Shown: positions 1 to 7,521 of the stretch, one piece after another
Layout of the letters: each line of letters starts with the position of its first letter
How positions within the stretch are numbered: position 1 is the stretch's first letter
Assembly: GCA_946477505.1 (NCBI GenBank)
Contig: CAMKYP010000008.1
Coordinates: forward strand, 1 to 25,007
DNA: 25,007 nt
Direction: 5' to 3'
Source: an uncultured Dechloromonas sp.
Lineage (GTDB): Bacteria > Pseudomonadota > Gammaproteobacteria > Burkholderiales > Rhodocyclaceae
Position numbers and translations under genes: made by a program
The notes under the pieces: generated by a model
Databases searched by the model: none
Told to the model about the DNA's origin: nothing
What the model saw: the letters and a program-made list of their open reading frames with translations, nothing else

Positions 1-1216
1 TACCAAACAGCATGGCGCTCGATTTCTCCCCGCGAACATCGATCCCGCCAGTATTGATCAAGGTGTTGTGCGCCACGAAGGAATTGGCACTTCTGTTGAT
101 ATCAATCCCCACGTCATTGCAGTGCGCCACGATGTTGTTGATTGCCCTTCCGCCTTCATGCTCGGTAACGCATTGCTTGTCACGACAGTATTGCTGCCCG
201 CTTTCCCCGCCGCCAAATGAAACCCCAACCCGCGTTCCCGGAGCTGATATGTCGCTGGTACTACAGACGACCAGATTGCGTTCAATGCGCCCGCCAAACC
301 CAGCGCCCTTCATGAAAATACCGAAACTGGTTGCCCGCGGATCGCTCTTTGCAAAATTCGCCACATAGTTGTCCTGAACCCGCCAACGACTCGCTCCCAC
401 AATATCGATCGGCGTCACGGGACGTTGGGTATGGCGCGGCCCGCTGTTACGCAAGGTGTTTAACTCGATCAAGCCATCGTCGGGCCAGTCTTCGCGGTAA
501 CCGTTGACCTTAATATGCGCTGCAAAATCCTCAATCAGGTTATTCCGCAGGATAAAATTCCGGGCCTTACCCGTGATATGGAACGCATGCTCACAGTAGT
601 CGTGGTTATCGCAAATACCACGTATATGCAGATTCTCGAAATGCCAGTGAGGTTGATTAAGCTGGAATGCCTCACTGACAACGACCTCGATCAGGACACT
701 ACCGGCTTGAGATGCAAAAACCAGGATCGGTTTTTCCGCCAACCCCGGATTGCTACCCCCGAGAATTGCATTGACGCGGTAGGTGCCGGGAAGAATCTCT
801 ATTCGCTGACCGGCCACCGCCTGTCGCATCGCGTTTTGCAACTCGGCAACGCTGGCGACGCGAAAGTCTGTGCTGCTTGATTCGATACGCGCCTGTGAAT
901 TCCAACCCTTGCCCAATACTGGCAGCACGTTATTCGGGACCGGACGCTCGTAGAATGGCTGCACGAAGTCGAGCACCGGTATGGCAACGAACTCCAACTT
1001 GGGATGCCCCGCCAATCGTTGCCGAGCATGTCGAATCAACTCTCCGGGCGTGCGATCCAGTGTTGGTGATGCCCGCAACATCAGGACATCTTTTATGTAT
1101 CTCTGAATATCGCTGGGGACCCAATCGGTAAAAGAAAATACCGAAAAAATCAGTGCCAACAGCAGAAGCAAGCTAGCGAAAAGGACAACGGCGAATCGCC
1201 TCAGAGACTTGATCAT
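1..1216 (-). CDS. Right-handed parallel beta-helix protein, 3'-truncated by window edge
   Basis: The frame is open from an ATG at 1216 to the left edge (about 405 residues), so the C-terminus is missing. The start is backed by a GGGGAG ribosome site six bases upstream and follows the acyltransferase gene by 37 bases in the same direction. Residues about 5-30 are one hydrophobic segment (inner-membrane anchor or uncleaved signal). A region around residues 130-160 has the pattern V-x-EL-x-A..AG..I-x-ILPGTY. It is followed by repeated short turns of the type RNNLIEDF, VQDNYVANF, IERNLVVC, INNIVAHC and VAHNTLINT, the usual look of a right-handed beta-helix such as chondroitinase-B-like or alginate-lyase-like proteins. 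In an exopolysaccharide locus it could cleave, epimerise or bind the polymer in the periplasm. Catalytic residues cannot be assigned. Whether the missing tail carries a PEP-CTERM signal cannot be told. Confidence 0.85.
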   Translation of the reverse strand, partial: MIKSLRRFAVVLFASLLLLLALIFSVFSFTDWVPSDIQRYIKDVLMLRASPTLDRTPGELIRHARQRLAGHPKLEFVAIPVLDFVQPFYERPVPNNVLPVLGKGWNSQARIESSSTDFRVASVAELQNAMRQAVAGQRIEILPGTYRVNAILGGSNPGLAEKPILVFASQAGSVLIEVVVSEAFQLNQPHWHFENLHIRGICDNHDYCEHAFHITGKARNFILRNNLIEDFAAHIKVNGYREDWPDDGLIELNTLRNSGPRHTQRPVTPIDIVGASRWRVQDNYVANFAKSDPRATSFGIFMKGAGFGGRIERNLVVCSTSDISAPGTRVGVSFGGGESGQQYCRDKQCVTEHEGGRAINNIVAHCNDVGIDINRSANSFVAHNTLINTGGIDVRGEKSSAMLFG

Positions 1217-1253
1217 ATGCAGCTCCCCGGTGCATTGCTGGCTGACAAGCACA

Positions 1254-2294
1254 TTACCGAAAAAGTTCTTTTTTCAGTGTGCCCAAGCGATGCTGAACCA
1301 AACCTGCGACGCCGGCAACAAAGCGGGGATTAAACGCGATGAGGCCATACCGCTCCCGACGATGACTCATCCAATCCTGTTTGTAAGGATCGTCGCCCAT
1401 CAGATAATCCACTTCGGACACCTTATCCACATCAATCACATGGCGCATCAAATGGGCCGTGAGCACAGTCCCGACCGACGTGTGGGCGTACTCGCCGTCG
1501 TAAGCAAGTTTCACGATCATTGCCTTACCGGAAGCAACCAACCAGAGCTGCGCGGCAATCGGCCTGCCGTCAAGGCGCGCGATACCGAGACGTAGCCATC
1601 CTTGTTCGGCTGCAAGTCGACACAAACCGGGAATGAACTCCGGATACGGCTCAGGAACCTTCCAGCTCTTTTGATATACCGTCGTGTAGTCCGAAACTGC
1701 GGCGGATAAGTCTCGCCCTCCGGTAATAATGTCTATTTGAAAACCTGGATGTCTCTTGAGTTTTGCGTGTGCCCTGCGGATGGTGCTGCGTAAAGCTCCC
1801 GGACGCTGGGCAAGATATTCCTGATAGTTCAAGTTGTTCACCGGGAGATACCAGTTGCCAAAGCAGAAGAAGCGATCAACGACCCAGCCGGCGGCCTGAA
1901 GACTTCTTGAGACGATCTCCCAATCTGGGGTCCCCTGGATCATCGGTTGAATTCTGGCTTCATGGAAACGGAATCTGCGTTCCCGAAGGCAGGATAACTG
2001 CTCTTTTAGAACCTCTTCATCAATCGGTGAGCCACCACACAACCCGAAAACCGGGCTGTAGTATGTCGCCAGCGAAAGAAGTTTCCCGGGTTGTTCCGGG
2101 GTACGCATCAAAAATAGATTAGCCGACGACCGCCCCCCCAAGCTTGTCACCTCAGCCCCTTCTGGCAAAGCTGTTTGCGCCAGCAGGGAAAACCACGCCG
2201 TGGTTAGGTGAGGATCATTGGCGACGCGCAAACTATCAGGCACAGCCAGTTTGTTCGAGAACGCAATGGGAGTAACAAAAGCAGGAGAACTCAC
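1254..2294 (-). CDS. GNAT-fold acyltransferase, CelD/BcsL-like, exosortase-A locus type
   Basis: About 346 residues if translation starts at the GTG at 2294, which overlaps the TGA of the upstream hydrolase by four bases (GTGA), a typical coupled start. The reading frame continues upstream to 2447, but that extension lies inside the hydrolase gene and has no family character. The C-terminal half has features of the CelD-like acetyltransferase fold (Acetyltransf_6 / FemAB-like). These include a substrate-facing stretch GRPIAAQLWLV, a cofactor-side helix after AYDGEYAHTSVG, and the conserved tail DYLMGDDPYKQDWM followed by SHRRERYGL (about residues 296-318). Such enzymes move acyl or aminoacyl groups onto sugars or peptides. 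The exact donor and acceptor are unknown. Its place between the hydrolases and the beta-helix protein suggests a role in decorating the exopolysaccharide or its precursor in the cytoplasm. Confidence 0.85.
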   Translation of the reverse strand: MSSPAFVTPIAFSNKLAVPDSLRVANDPHLTTAWFSLLAQTALPEGAEVTSLGGRSSANLFLMRTPEQPGKLLSLATYYSPVFGLCGGSPIDEEVLKEQLSCLRERRFRFHEARIQPMIQGTPDWEIVSRSLQAAGWVVDRFFCFGNWYLPVNNLNYQEYLAQRPGALRSTIRRAHAKLKRHPGFQIDIITGGRDLSAAVSDYTTVYQKSWKVPEPYPEFIPGLCRLAAEQGWLRLGIARLDGRPIAAQLWLVASGKAMIVKLAYDGEYAHTSVGTVLTAHLMRHVIDVDKVSEVDYLMGDDPYKQDWMSHRRERYGLIAFNPRFVAGVAGLVQHRLGTLKKELFR

Positions 2295-3133
2295 GATCTG
2301 CCCAGTCGTGTATCGAGCCAAGCGATTGTTGCTTGCTCGACATTTTGCCGATGCGCCTGCGACGAGAAAGTGTGGCTGGCGTCGGGCACCTCGATCAGTG
2401 TCACCCGATCCCGTCCCGGCATATCGGCGCGAAAGGTATTCCACCAAATCATGAATTCGCGCGCGGTAAAATCCTGGCCGCTCAAAATGACCAAGGTTTC
2501 ACCTCGATACTTGCACCATGCCTCCCGCATTTGTTGCTGGAAACTCTCGTTATTTTTTGCCTCGACACCTAATCTTGCCCTTAAGGTCGACCAAAAACCG
2601 GCCAAGGTTGAACCTAACGACAATCTCCCGCTGAACAGTTTTGACCAAAATTGGCGCTGCAGCAGGCGCTGCGCGTAATAGTGCCGAATTCTCGTCCGTG
2701 CCAGCGTTTGCTCTGATCGCACCCAGGGATTGAGCAAGACCATCCCCGCCACTCGGGGATCGCTCCTTCGCTGCAAGTACAGCAAACTAGCGGATGCCGC
2801 ATCGCAAAGTCCCCACAGAACAATCTGCTTAAGTGTAGGAAGCGCCGAGGAAAAAGCGTCTATGGCCGCCTGTATATCATCATCGAGCTGATCGAAGCCT
2901 GGATGCACTCCGCCGCTATCGCCCATCCCTCGATGATCGAAACGCAGGCAAGCATACCCGGCACCAACCAAAGCGCGCGCCAACAAGGTGAACTGGCGAT
3001 GACTTCCAACCCGATACTGCGGCCCGCCAACGATGACCAATATACCTATCTGGGCACCACTTCCCGGCTGGGACAATATGCCGAGAAGTTCGGCATTGCC
3101 ACAATGAAACGCGAGCGGACGCTCTTCAAGCAT
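2291..3133 (-). CDS. Alpha/beta hydrolase, exosortase A system-associated type 1
   Basis: A complete 280-residue protein starting at ATG 3133, overlapping the end of the type 2 hydrolase by eight bases. The signature IVGGPQYRVGSHRQF (about residues 34-48), then RFDHRGMGDSGG (about 64-75), marks the exosortase-A-associated hydrolase 1 family (TIGR03100 type). The nucleophile elbow reads WGLCDAAS, so the nucleophile is Cys110 rather than serine. The likely acid is Asp221 (SGQDF) and the likely base His254 (DASHTF). The reaction is not known for the family; thioester, ester or dienelactone-like hydrolysis, or acyl transfer, would fit. It lacks a signal peptide and should be cytoplasmic. It forms an operon with the ACP and the second hydrolase, which hints that it acts on an ACP-bound or lipid-bound intermediate. 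That link is an inference. Confidence 0.92.
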   Translation of the reverse strand: MLEERPLAFHCGNAELLGILSQPGSGAQIGILVIVGGPQYRVGSHRQFTLLARALVGAGYACLRFDHRGMGDSGGVHPGFDQLDDDIQAAIDAFSSALPTLKQIVLWGLCDAASASLLYLQRRSDPRVAGMVLLNPWVRSEQTLARTRIRHYYAQRLLQRQFWSKLFSGRLSLGSTLAGFWSTLRARLGVEAKNNESFQQQMREAWCKYRGETLVILSGQDFTAREFMIWWNTFRADMPGRDRVTLIEVPDASHTFSSQAHRQNVEQATIAWLDTRLGRS

Positions 3134-3953
3134 TTTCAGTTCCGGTCATCAGTGCCACCGTTTCATCGATTAGCGCAGGCACAACCTCTATTTCGCCGGT
3201 CTGCCAAAACGGCGCACCCTGCATTGCACGGTAGCATGCCGCCATACCTGCTGCTTGCAGTTGTGCGAGCGCCGCCTTGGTAGCGGGCGGTGGCGACAAT
3301 TGGGTTGCGCTACCGATTTCCAACCAGAAAATACGCTTCGACCGATAGAGTGGACCGCACGTCAGCGAGACAGATGACAACTGATCCGCCATCGCTGCGG
3401 ATAAGCCATACCCTGCTACCTCTATAGTTCGTCCAGCAGCCAGTTGGGATCGCATATCCGAGAGTTTTTCCTTGCCATGCCCGGACATCAACTCACCAGC
3501 GACGCCAAGACGCAAGAAATCCCTGACAACATTTGCCCCGGAAAGAACCGGCTGCCAGAAGAGCAACGATGTCTCGGAAACCTGTCTGCGTGCAATATCA
3601 GAAGCCAGGAGAGCACCACATCGCACCCCCCATAGCCACAGCCCCCCAGGCGAGTTTTTCCGCAACCAATCAAGCGCAAGTTGGCCATCTGCCAACCAAT
3701 CTGCCCAGCTTGCGTCCGCGAAATCGCCGGAACTGTCGCCACAACCAAACAAATCGATCTGCAAAACATCGAACCCCGCCGCGGCAAGGGCACGAACCTG
3801 AAGGGCAACCATGCGCCTGCTCTTGTTAAGCTCCTCGGCAAACGGATGCAGATACAGCACCGCCGCTCTCGCAGGTTGCTGCAGCGATGGGGTAAAAATA
3901 CAAAAGCGCTGCCCCTTTTCGGCGGTGAGAAAAAAGGCTTGGCGCTGTGTCAA
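3126..3953 (-). CDS. Alpha/beta hydrolase, exosortase A system-associated type 2
   Basis: A 275-residue protein starting at a TTG (3953) five bases after the stop codon of the ACP gene. A GGGG run lies close upstream and no ATG is available nearby. It has the hydrolase 2 signature of exosortase-A loci (TIGR03101 type): LYLHPFAEELNKSRRM (about residues 33-48), then QIDLFGCGDSSGDF (about 65-78), then the elbow LWGVRCGALLA with Cys112 at the nucleophile position. Like its neighbour it is a cysteine-nucleophile alpha/beta hydrolase without a signal sequence. The C-terminal third is less conserved, and an acid/base pair cannot be assigned with confidence from sequence alone. Two related but diverged hydrolases side by side suggest either a heteromeric enzyme or two successive steps. 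Their substrate in the exopolysaccharide/exosortase pathway is unknown. Confidence 0.92.
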   Translation of the reverse strand: MTQRQAFFLTAEKGQRFCIFTPSLQQPARAAVLYLHPFAEELNKSRRMVALQVRALAAAGFDVLQIDLFGCGDSSGDFADASWADWLADGQLALDWLRKNSPGGLWLWGVRCGALLASDIARRQVSETSLLFWQPVLSGANVVRDFLRLGVAGELMSGHGKEKLSDMRSQLAAGRTIEVAGYGLSAAMADQLSSVSLTCGPLYRSKRIFWLEIGSATQLSPPPATKAALAQLQAAGMAACYRAMQGAPFWQTGEIEVVPALIDETVALMTGTENA

Positions 3954-3958
3954 CGGAC

Positions 3959-4210
3959 TTACCCCGGAAAACGCCCCTGGACAAAATCTACCAACGTGCC
4001 GACAGTGGCGAAAACAGCACCGTCAATGTCATCGTCGTCAATCGTCAAGTCCAATCTTGCTTCAAGTCCACTGACAACGGCCAGCACAGCCATGGAATCG
4101 AGTTCGGGCAGAGCCCCAAGCAGCACTGTGTCGCGCGAAAACTGCAAGGCCCGCCCCTTCAAGCTCATCGCATCGTCAAGTATGGCCAATACTTCCTGCT
4201 CAATGTTCAA
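3959..4210 (-). CDS. Acyl carrier protein, exosortase-A locus
   Basis: An 83-residue acidic protein of ACP size. The phosphopantetheine attachment motif is LPELDSM, with Ser39 as the modified residue, followed by the helix-rich acidic segment VVSGLEARLDLTIDDDDID. The start is a TTG at 4210 supported by a GGAG ribosome site five bases upstream; no in-frame ATG exists in the leader. It is the first gene of the leftward operon with the two hydrolases (five bases to the next gene) and is divergent from the acyl-CoA ligase at 4292. The simplest reading is that the ligase activates an acid (or amino acid) and loads this ACP, and the hydrolases and GNAT protein then use the thioester. The cargo is unknown. 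This is not the fatty-acid-synthesis ACP, whose attachment site normally reads DSLD. Confidence 0.9.
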   Translation of the reverse strand: MNIEQEVLAILDDAMSLKGRALQFSRDTVLLGALPELDSMAVLAVVSGLEARLDLTIDDDDIDGAVFATVGTLVDFVQGRFPG

Positions 4211-4243
4211 GGCAGCTCCAAGACATTTTGTTTGAGACGCGGC

Positions 4244-4249
4244 ATTATA
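4244..4249 (-). promoter_or_regulatory. Candidate -10 element for the ACP-hydrolase operon
   Basis: The minus strand reads TATAAT exactly at 4249-4244, about 34 bases before the TTG start of the ACP gene, inside the 81-base divergent gap. The -35 side is poor: AGGACA lies 15 bases upstream of it. This is a plausible sigma-70 promoter resting mainly on the perfect -10. Confidence 0.4.
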
Positions 4250-4291
4250 GGGCCATTACCTGCTTGTCCTGCCACAGGTCATTGCCTCGTC

Positions 4292-5893
4292 ATGCTTGAG
4301 ACCAACTTGCTACACCATCTTCCTTTGGCTTCCGCCAGCCATTCCCCGGATTCAATCGCTTTGACCTACGGCAACGAATCCGTCTGTTACGCAGATCTGG
4401 CCCGGCAAATGGAACAATTCGCCAGCAGCCTGATTTCATTGGGAATACCTCGGTCTGCCCGGATTGCAATCTACCTGGAAAAATGCCCCCAAATGGTGAT
4501 CTCATGCTTTGGGGCAGCAGCGGCCGGCTGTGTTTTTGTGCCAATCAACCCTTTGTTGAAACCCGAACAGGTTGCTCACGTTCTGAAAGACTGTGAAGCG
4601 CAGTGCCTGGTCACATCGTCGCAACGGCTTTTGCTTTTGGCTAACCAATTAAACGTCTGCTCCTCGGTACGGCACGTGATCGTTCCGGAATACCCAGACC
4701 CCATCGATGAACTGCCAAAAACCTTGACTGTTCTATCTTGGCAGGCGTTCATCAAGCAGCCGCAGACATCTGTGCATCGCGTAATCGACACGGACATGGC
4801 AGCGATTTTGTATACATCTGGCAGCACAGGCAAACCCAAAGGTGTAGTTCTGTCACATCGAAATCTGGTGGTAGGTGCCCAAAGTGTGGCCAGCTATCTA
4901 GAGAACCACGCCGGGGATACCCTCCTCGCAGCCCTGCCCTTGTCGTTTGATGCCGGATTCAGCCAACTGACAACCGCCTTTCACGTCGGCGCCCGGGTCG
5001 TACTGCTGAATTACTTGCTACCCCGCGACGTAGTCAAAGCCATCGAACGCGAAAAAGTCACCGGATTGACAGCCGTGCCTCCGCTTTATATCCAATTGGC
5101 ACAAATATCCTGGCCAGAAGGCGCTACCAATCATCTACGCTATTTTGCAAACACCGGCGGGCGCATGCCGCTTGAAATACTGAATGCCCTACGGCGACAA
5201 TTGCCGAGCACTAAACCTTTCCTGATGTATGGCCTGACCGAAGCCTTCCGCTCGACATTTTTGCCGCCCTCCGAGGTCGAGCGCAGACCGGACTCGATTG
5301 GCAAGGCCATCCCCAATGCCGAAGTCCTGGTTCTCCGTGAGGATGGGACACCCTGTGCGCCAAACGAGCCGGGAGAGCTTGTGCACCGGGGAGCACTTGT
5401 CAGCATGGGTTACTGGAACGACCCAGAAAAAACGGCTGAGCGTTTCAAGCCGCTGCCGACAACCGTGCCGGGACGAGCATCGGGACTCGTGCTTCCGGAG
5501 ATTGCCGTTTTTTCTGGCGACACCGTGCGTTCCGACGAACAAGGTTTTCTATATTTCATCGGTCGTCGGGATGAAATGATCAAGACATCAGGCTATCGAG
5601 TCAGCCCGACCGAAGTTGAGGAAGTACTCTATGCCACGCAACTCGTCAGAGAGTGCGTCGCCTTCGGTATAGATGATGGGCGCCTCGGCCAAGCCATCCA
5701 GGTAGTTGCCACGCCTGCAACCGGCACACGTCTGGATGAAGCAAAACTGCTTGCCGAGTGCAAATCGCGGATGCCGGCCTATATGGTGCCCGTCGGCATA
5801 GACATCAGAGTGGGCCCGTTGCCCAGAAACGCTAACGGCAAAATCGACCGCAAAGCGCTGAAAATCCGCTGGCTAGAGAATAACGCCTCCTAA
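4292..5893 (+). CDS. AMP-forming acyl-CoA ligase, exosortase A-associated
   Basis: A 533-residue ANL-superfamily adenylating enzyme. The open frame extends upstream to 3947, but that part is antisense to the ACP gene. The ATG at 4292 gives a normal family length and begins just before the conserved N-terminal domain. Motifs: ATP-binding loop YTSGSTGKPKGVVLSH (from residue 174), the NTGGRMP and MYGLTEAFRST motifs, the hinge region SGDTVRSDEQGFLYFIGRRDEM, and the C-terminal catalytic lysine in NANGKIDRKAL. It matches the acyl-CoA ligase group found beside exosortase A (TIGR03098 type). It would activate a carboxylic acid as acyl-AMP and transfer it to CoA or to the ACP encoded divergently. The decarboxylase follows after 23 bases. 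Substrate specificity cannot be read off. It is cytoplasmic. Confidence 0.93.
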   Translation: MLETNLLHHLPLASASHSPDSIALTYGNESVCYADLARQMEQFASSLISLGIPRSARIAIYLEKCPQMVISCFGAAAAGCVFVPINPLLKPEQVAHVLKDCEAQCLVTSSQRLLLLANQLNVCSSVRHVIVPEYPDPIDELPKTLTVLSWQAFIKQPQTSVHRVIDTDMAAILYTSGSTGKPKGVVLSHRNLVVGAQSVASYLENHAGDTLLAALPLSFDAGFSQLTTAFHVGARVVLLNYLLPRDVVKAIEREKVTGLTAVPPLYIQLAQISWPEGATNHLRYFANTGGRMPLEILNALRRQLPSTKPFLMYGLTEAFRSTFLPPSEVERRPDSIGKAIPNAEVLVLREDGTPCAPNEPGELVHRGALVSMGYWNDPEKTAERFKPLPTTVPGRASGLVLPEIAVFSGDTVRSDEQGFLYFIGRRDEMIKTSGYRVSPTEVEEVLYATQLVRECVAFGIDDGRLGQAIQVVATPATGTRLDEAKLLAECKSRMPAYMVPVGIDIRVGPLPRNANGKIDRKALKIRWLENNAS

Positions 5894-5916
5894 CTGCCCC
5901 CCGCTCAAGAACCCCC

Positions 5917-7164
5917 ATGACCAACAGCGCTACCCGCACACCCCCGGTCCACGTACCGATGACACACTTCGCCGAAGTCAATGGTGAGTTAATGATCAAC
6001 AGGCTGCCACTCTCGCGAGTCGCTGCACGCGTGGGACAAACCCCGTTCTACGCCTATGATCGAAGCATCATACAAAGACGCGTGGCGAAACTTCGCGCTG
6101 CGCTGCCCAACGGCATCAAGCTGCACTATGCCATGAAGGCGAATCCCATGCCCGCAGTCGTTAGCCTGATGGCAGAACTGGTGGATGGCATAGACGTGGC
6201 TTCTGCCGGAGAATTGAAAGTCGCGCTAGATGCAGGAGCCAATCCGCATGAAATCAGCTTTGCCGGCCCCGGCAAGCGGGATACCGAATTACGACAATCG
6301 GTCGCCGCCGGCATACTGGTCAATATCGAGTCGTTTCGAGAAGCGGGTGTACTGGCTGCCATATCCGAGGAACTTGGCTACCCGGCGCGCGTAGCTGTCA
6401 GAGTCAACCCCGAGTTCGAGCTAAAAGGCTCTGGAATGAAGATGGGTGGAGGACCGAAGCCATTCGGCGTGGACGCTGAACGGGTACCGCAACTGCTCAA
6501 GGAGATTGGTGCGGCCGGTCTCGAATTCGAGGGCTTCCACCTCTTCGCTGGCTCACAAAACCTCAAGGCGGAAGCCATCTGCGAAGCCCAGCAAAAATCT
6601 TGGGCACTCGCCCGCCGTTTGGCCGACTACACACCATCACCTGTACGCTTGCTGAACCTGGGCGGTGGTTTCGGCATTCCCTACTTCCCCGGCGATCAGC
6701 GACTGGAACTGGAAACCATTGGGGACAATCTGAGTGATCTTGTAGAACGCACTGCCAATGAGATGCCACAAGCGCAAATCGTGCTTGAACTCGGACGGTA
6801 TCTGGTCGGCGAAGCTGGCATCTATGTCACCCGCGTTATCGACCGCAAGGAATCTCGTGGCCTGACGTATCTCGTTGTTGATGGTGGACTCAACCACAAC
6901 CTCTCTGCCTCAGGTAACTTCGGCCAGGTGCTTCGCAAAAACTATCCCGTAACCATCGGTAACCGAATGGACAACCAAACTCGTGAGACCGTCAGCATCG
7001 TCGGCCCTTTGTGCACACCGTTGGATTTATTGGCTGACCGAATAACGCTGCCGAAGGCTGAAATAGGCGATCTCGTGGTTATTTTCCAATCAGGCGCCTA
7101 CGGCGCCAGCGCCAGCCCCCAAGGGTTTCTGGGTCATCCACCGGTCCTTGAGGTCGTAGTGTGA
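5917..7164 (+). CDS. PLP-dependent decarboxylase, exosortase A system-associated
   Basis: A 415-residue fold-III (alanine racemase-like) decarboxylase of the diaminopimelate/ornithine decarboxylase group, matching the exosortase-A-associated subfamily (TIGR03099 type). The PLP lysine is Lys74 in HYAMKANP. The glycine-rich phosphate-binding loop is LNLGGGFGIPY (about residues 247-257). The active-site cysteine contributed to the partner subunit is Cys366 in GPLCTPLDLLAD, followed by the C-terminal barrel motif FQSGAYGASASP. It acts as a dimer in the cytoplasm on an amino acid or amino-acid-like acid, giving an amine. Co-transcription with the acyl ligase (23-base gap) suggests that the two supply an amine or aminoacyl group for modifying the exopolysaccharide. 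The actual substrate is unknown. It is unlikely to be the housekeeping LysA because of its length, motifs and locus. Confidence 0.93.
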   Translation: MTNSATRTPPVHVPMTHFAEVNGELMINRLPLSRVAARVGQTPFYAYDRSIIQRRVAKLRAALPNGIKLHYAMKANPMPAVVSLMAELVDGIDVASAGELKVALDAGANPHEISFAGPGKRDTELRQSVAAGILVNIESFREAGVLAAISEELGYPARVAVRVNPEFELKGSGMKMGGGPKPFGVDAERVPQLLKEIGAAGLEFEGFHLFAGSQNLKAEAICEAQQKSWALARRLADYTPSPVRLLNLGGGFGIPYFPGDQRLELETIGDNLSDLVERTANEMPQAQIVLELGRYLVGEAGIYVTRVIDRKESRGLTYLVVDGGLNHNLSASGNFGQVLRKNYPVTIGNRMDNQTRETVSIVGPLCTPLDLLADRITLPKAEIGDLVVIFQSGAYGASASPQGFLGHPPVLEVVV

Positions 7165-7220
7165 TTGACACCGTACGCTCATACAAGACCCATTCCCGCA
7201 TGTGATCTGGATGAATTGTT

Positions 7221-7239
7221 AGGCCATGCCTTTTGGCCT
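7221..7239 (+). terminator. Weak hairpin after the decarboxylase gene
   Basis: AGGCCA and TGGCCT form a perfect six-base-pair stem with a seven-base loop, about 57 bases after the decarboxylase stop. No T-run follows, so at most it is a weak or factor-assisted terminator or a 3'-end stabiliser. Confidence 0.25.
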
Positions 7240-7357
7240 GCGAGGAGTATGAATCGCCGCGAAAACATGCGCCAGCACATAGTTTGATTTAACACTCAGT
7301 TCGTAGGAACACCGACACAGAGTTGTAATGCCAAACGGAAATGATCAGGCTAAAATG

Positions 7358-7373
7358 CGGCCTCATTTTTGCT
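7358..7373 (+). promoter_or_regulatory. Candidate sigma-54 promoter of the epsB-prsK-prsR-prsT operon
   Basis: The plus strand reads CGGCCTCATTTTTGCT. The invariant GG (7359-7360) and GC (7371-7372) are exactly ten bases apart and the -12 box is TTGCT. It matches 9 of 13 consensus positions of TGGCACGRNNNTTGCW by eye. It sits about 150 bases before the ATG at 7522, and the operon itself encodes the sigma-54 activator PrsR, which makes autoregulation possible. Confidence 0.45.
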
Positions 7374-7521
7374 GCAACGCACCAAGACGATAAATAACTA
7401 TTTTCTCGCTGTACGCCGCCTCTATCATCACACGTCATGTCAGCCCAGCGTGAAATACTCCACGAGCATCTTGATCAGTGCCCCCCTATAATCAGCCAAC
7501 TCACTACGTCAGAGAATCGAT

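Larger units (their letters stand above)
7165..7521. other. 357-base gene-free regulatory region before the glycosyltransferase operon
   Basis: No coding sequence of note is seen on either strand. It holds a small hairpin (7221-7239), a sigma-54-type -24/-12 match (7358-7373), the 9-mer ACCGACACA at 7311-7319 that recurs in the other long gap of the window, and a bare TATAAT at 7487-7492 with no -35 at a usable distance. A 12-codon frame starting at 7250 has a ribosome-site-like GAGGAG only one base before its ATG and is not convincing. The length and content fit an activator-dependent promoter region. Confidence 0.6.

Noticed and set aside
12..368. Plus-strand open frame of 118 codons at the left edge
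   Set aside because: It is opposite the beta-helix gene, which stays open to the window edge and has recognisable repeats.
2295..2447. N-terminal extension of the acyltransferase
   Set aside because: It lies in another frame of the hydrolase 1 gene, and the GTG at 2294 forms a typical coupled GTGA start.
4250..4263. GG-N10-GC pattern upstream of the acyl-CoA ligase
   Set aside because: Only about 7 of 13 consensus positions match and the -24 and -12 boxes are poor; such spacing occurs often by chance.
3947..4291. N-terminal extension of the acyl-CoA ligase
   Set aside because: The extension runs antisense through the ACP gene and lacks ligase-family character; the ATG at 4292 gives normal length.
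7487..7492. Perfect TATAAT before epsB
   Set aside because: No -35 box stands 16-18 bases upstream; the TTGATC nearby is only ten bases away.
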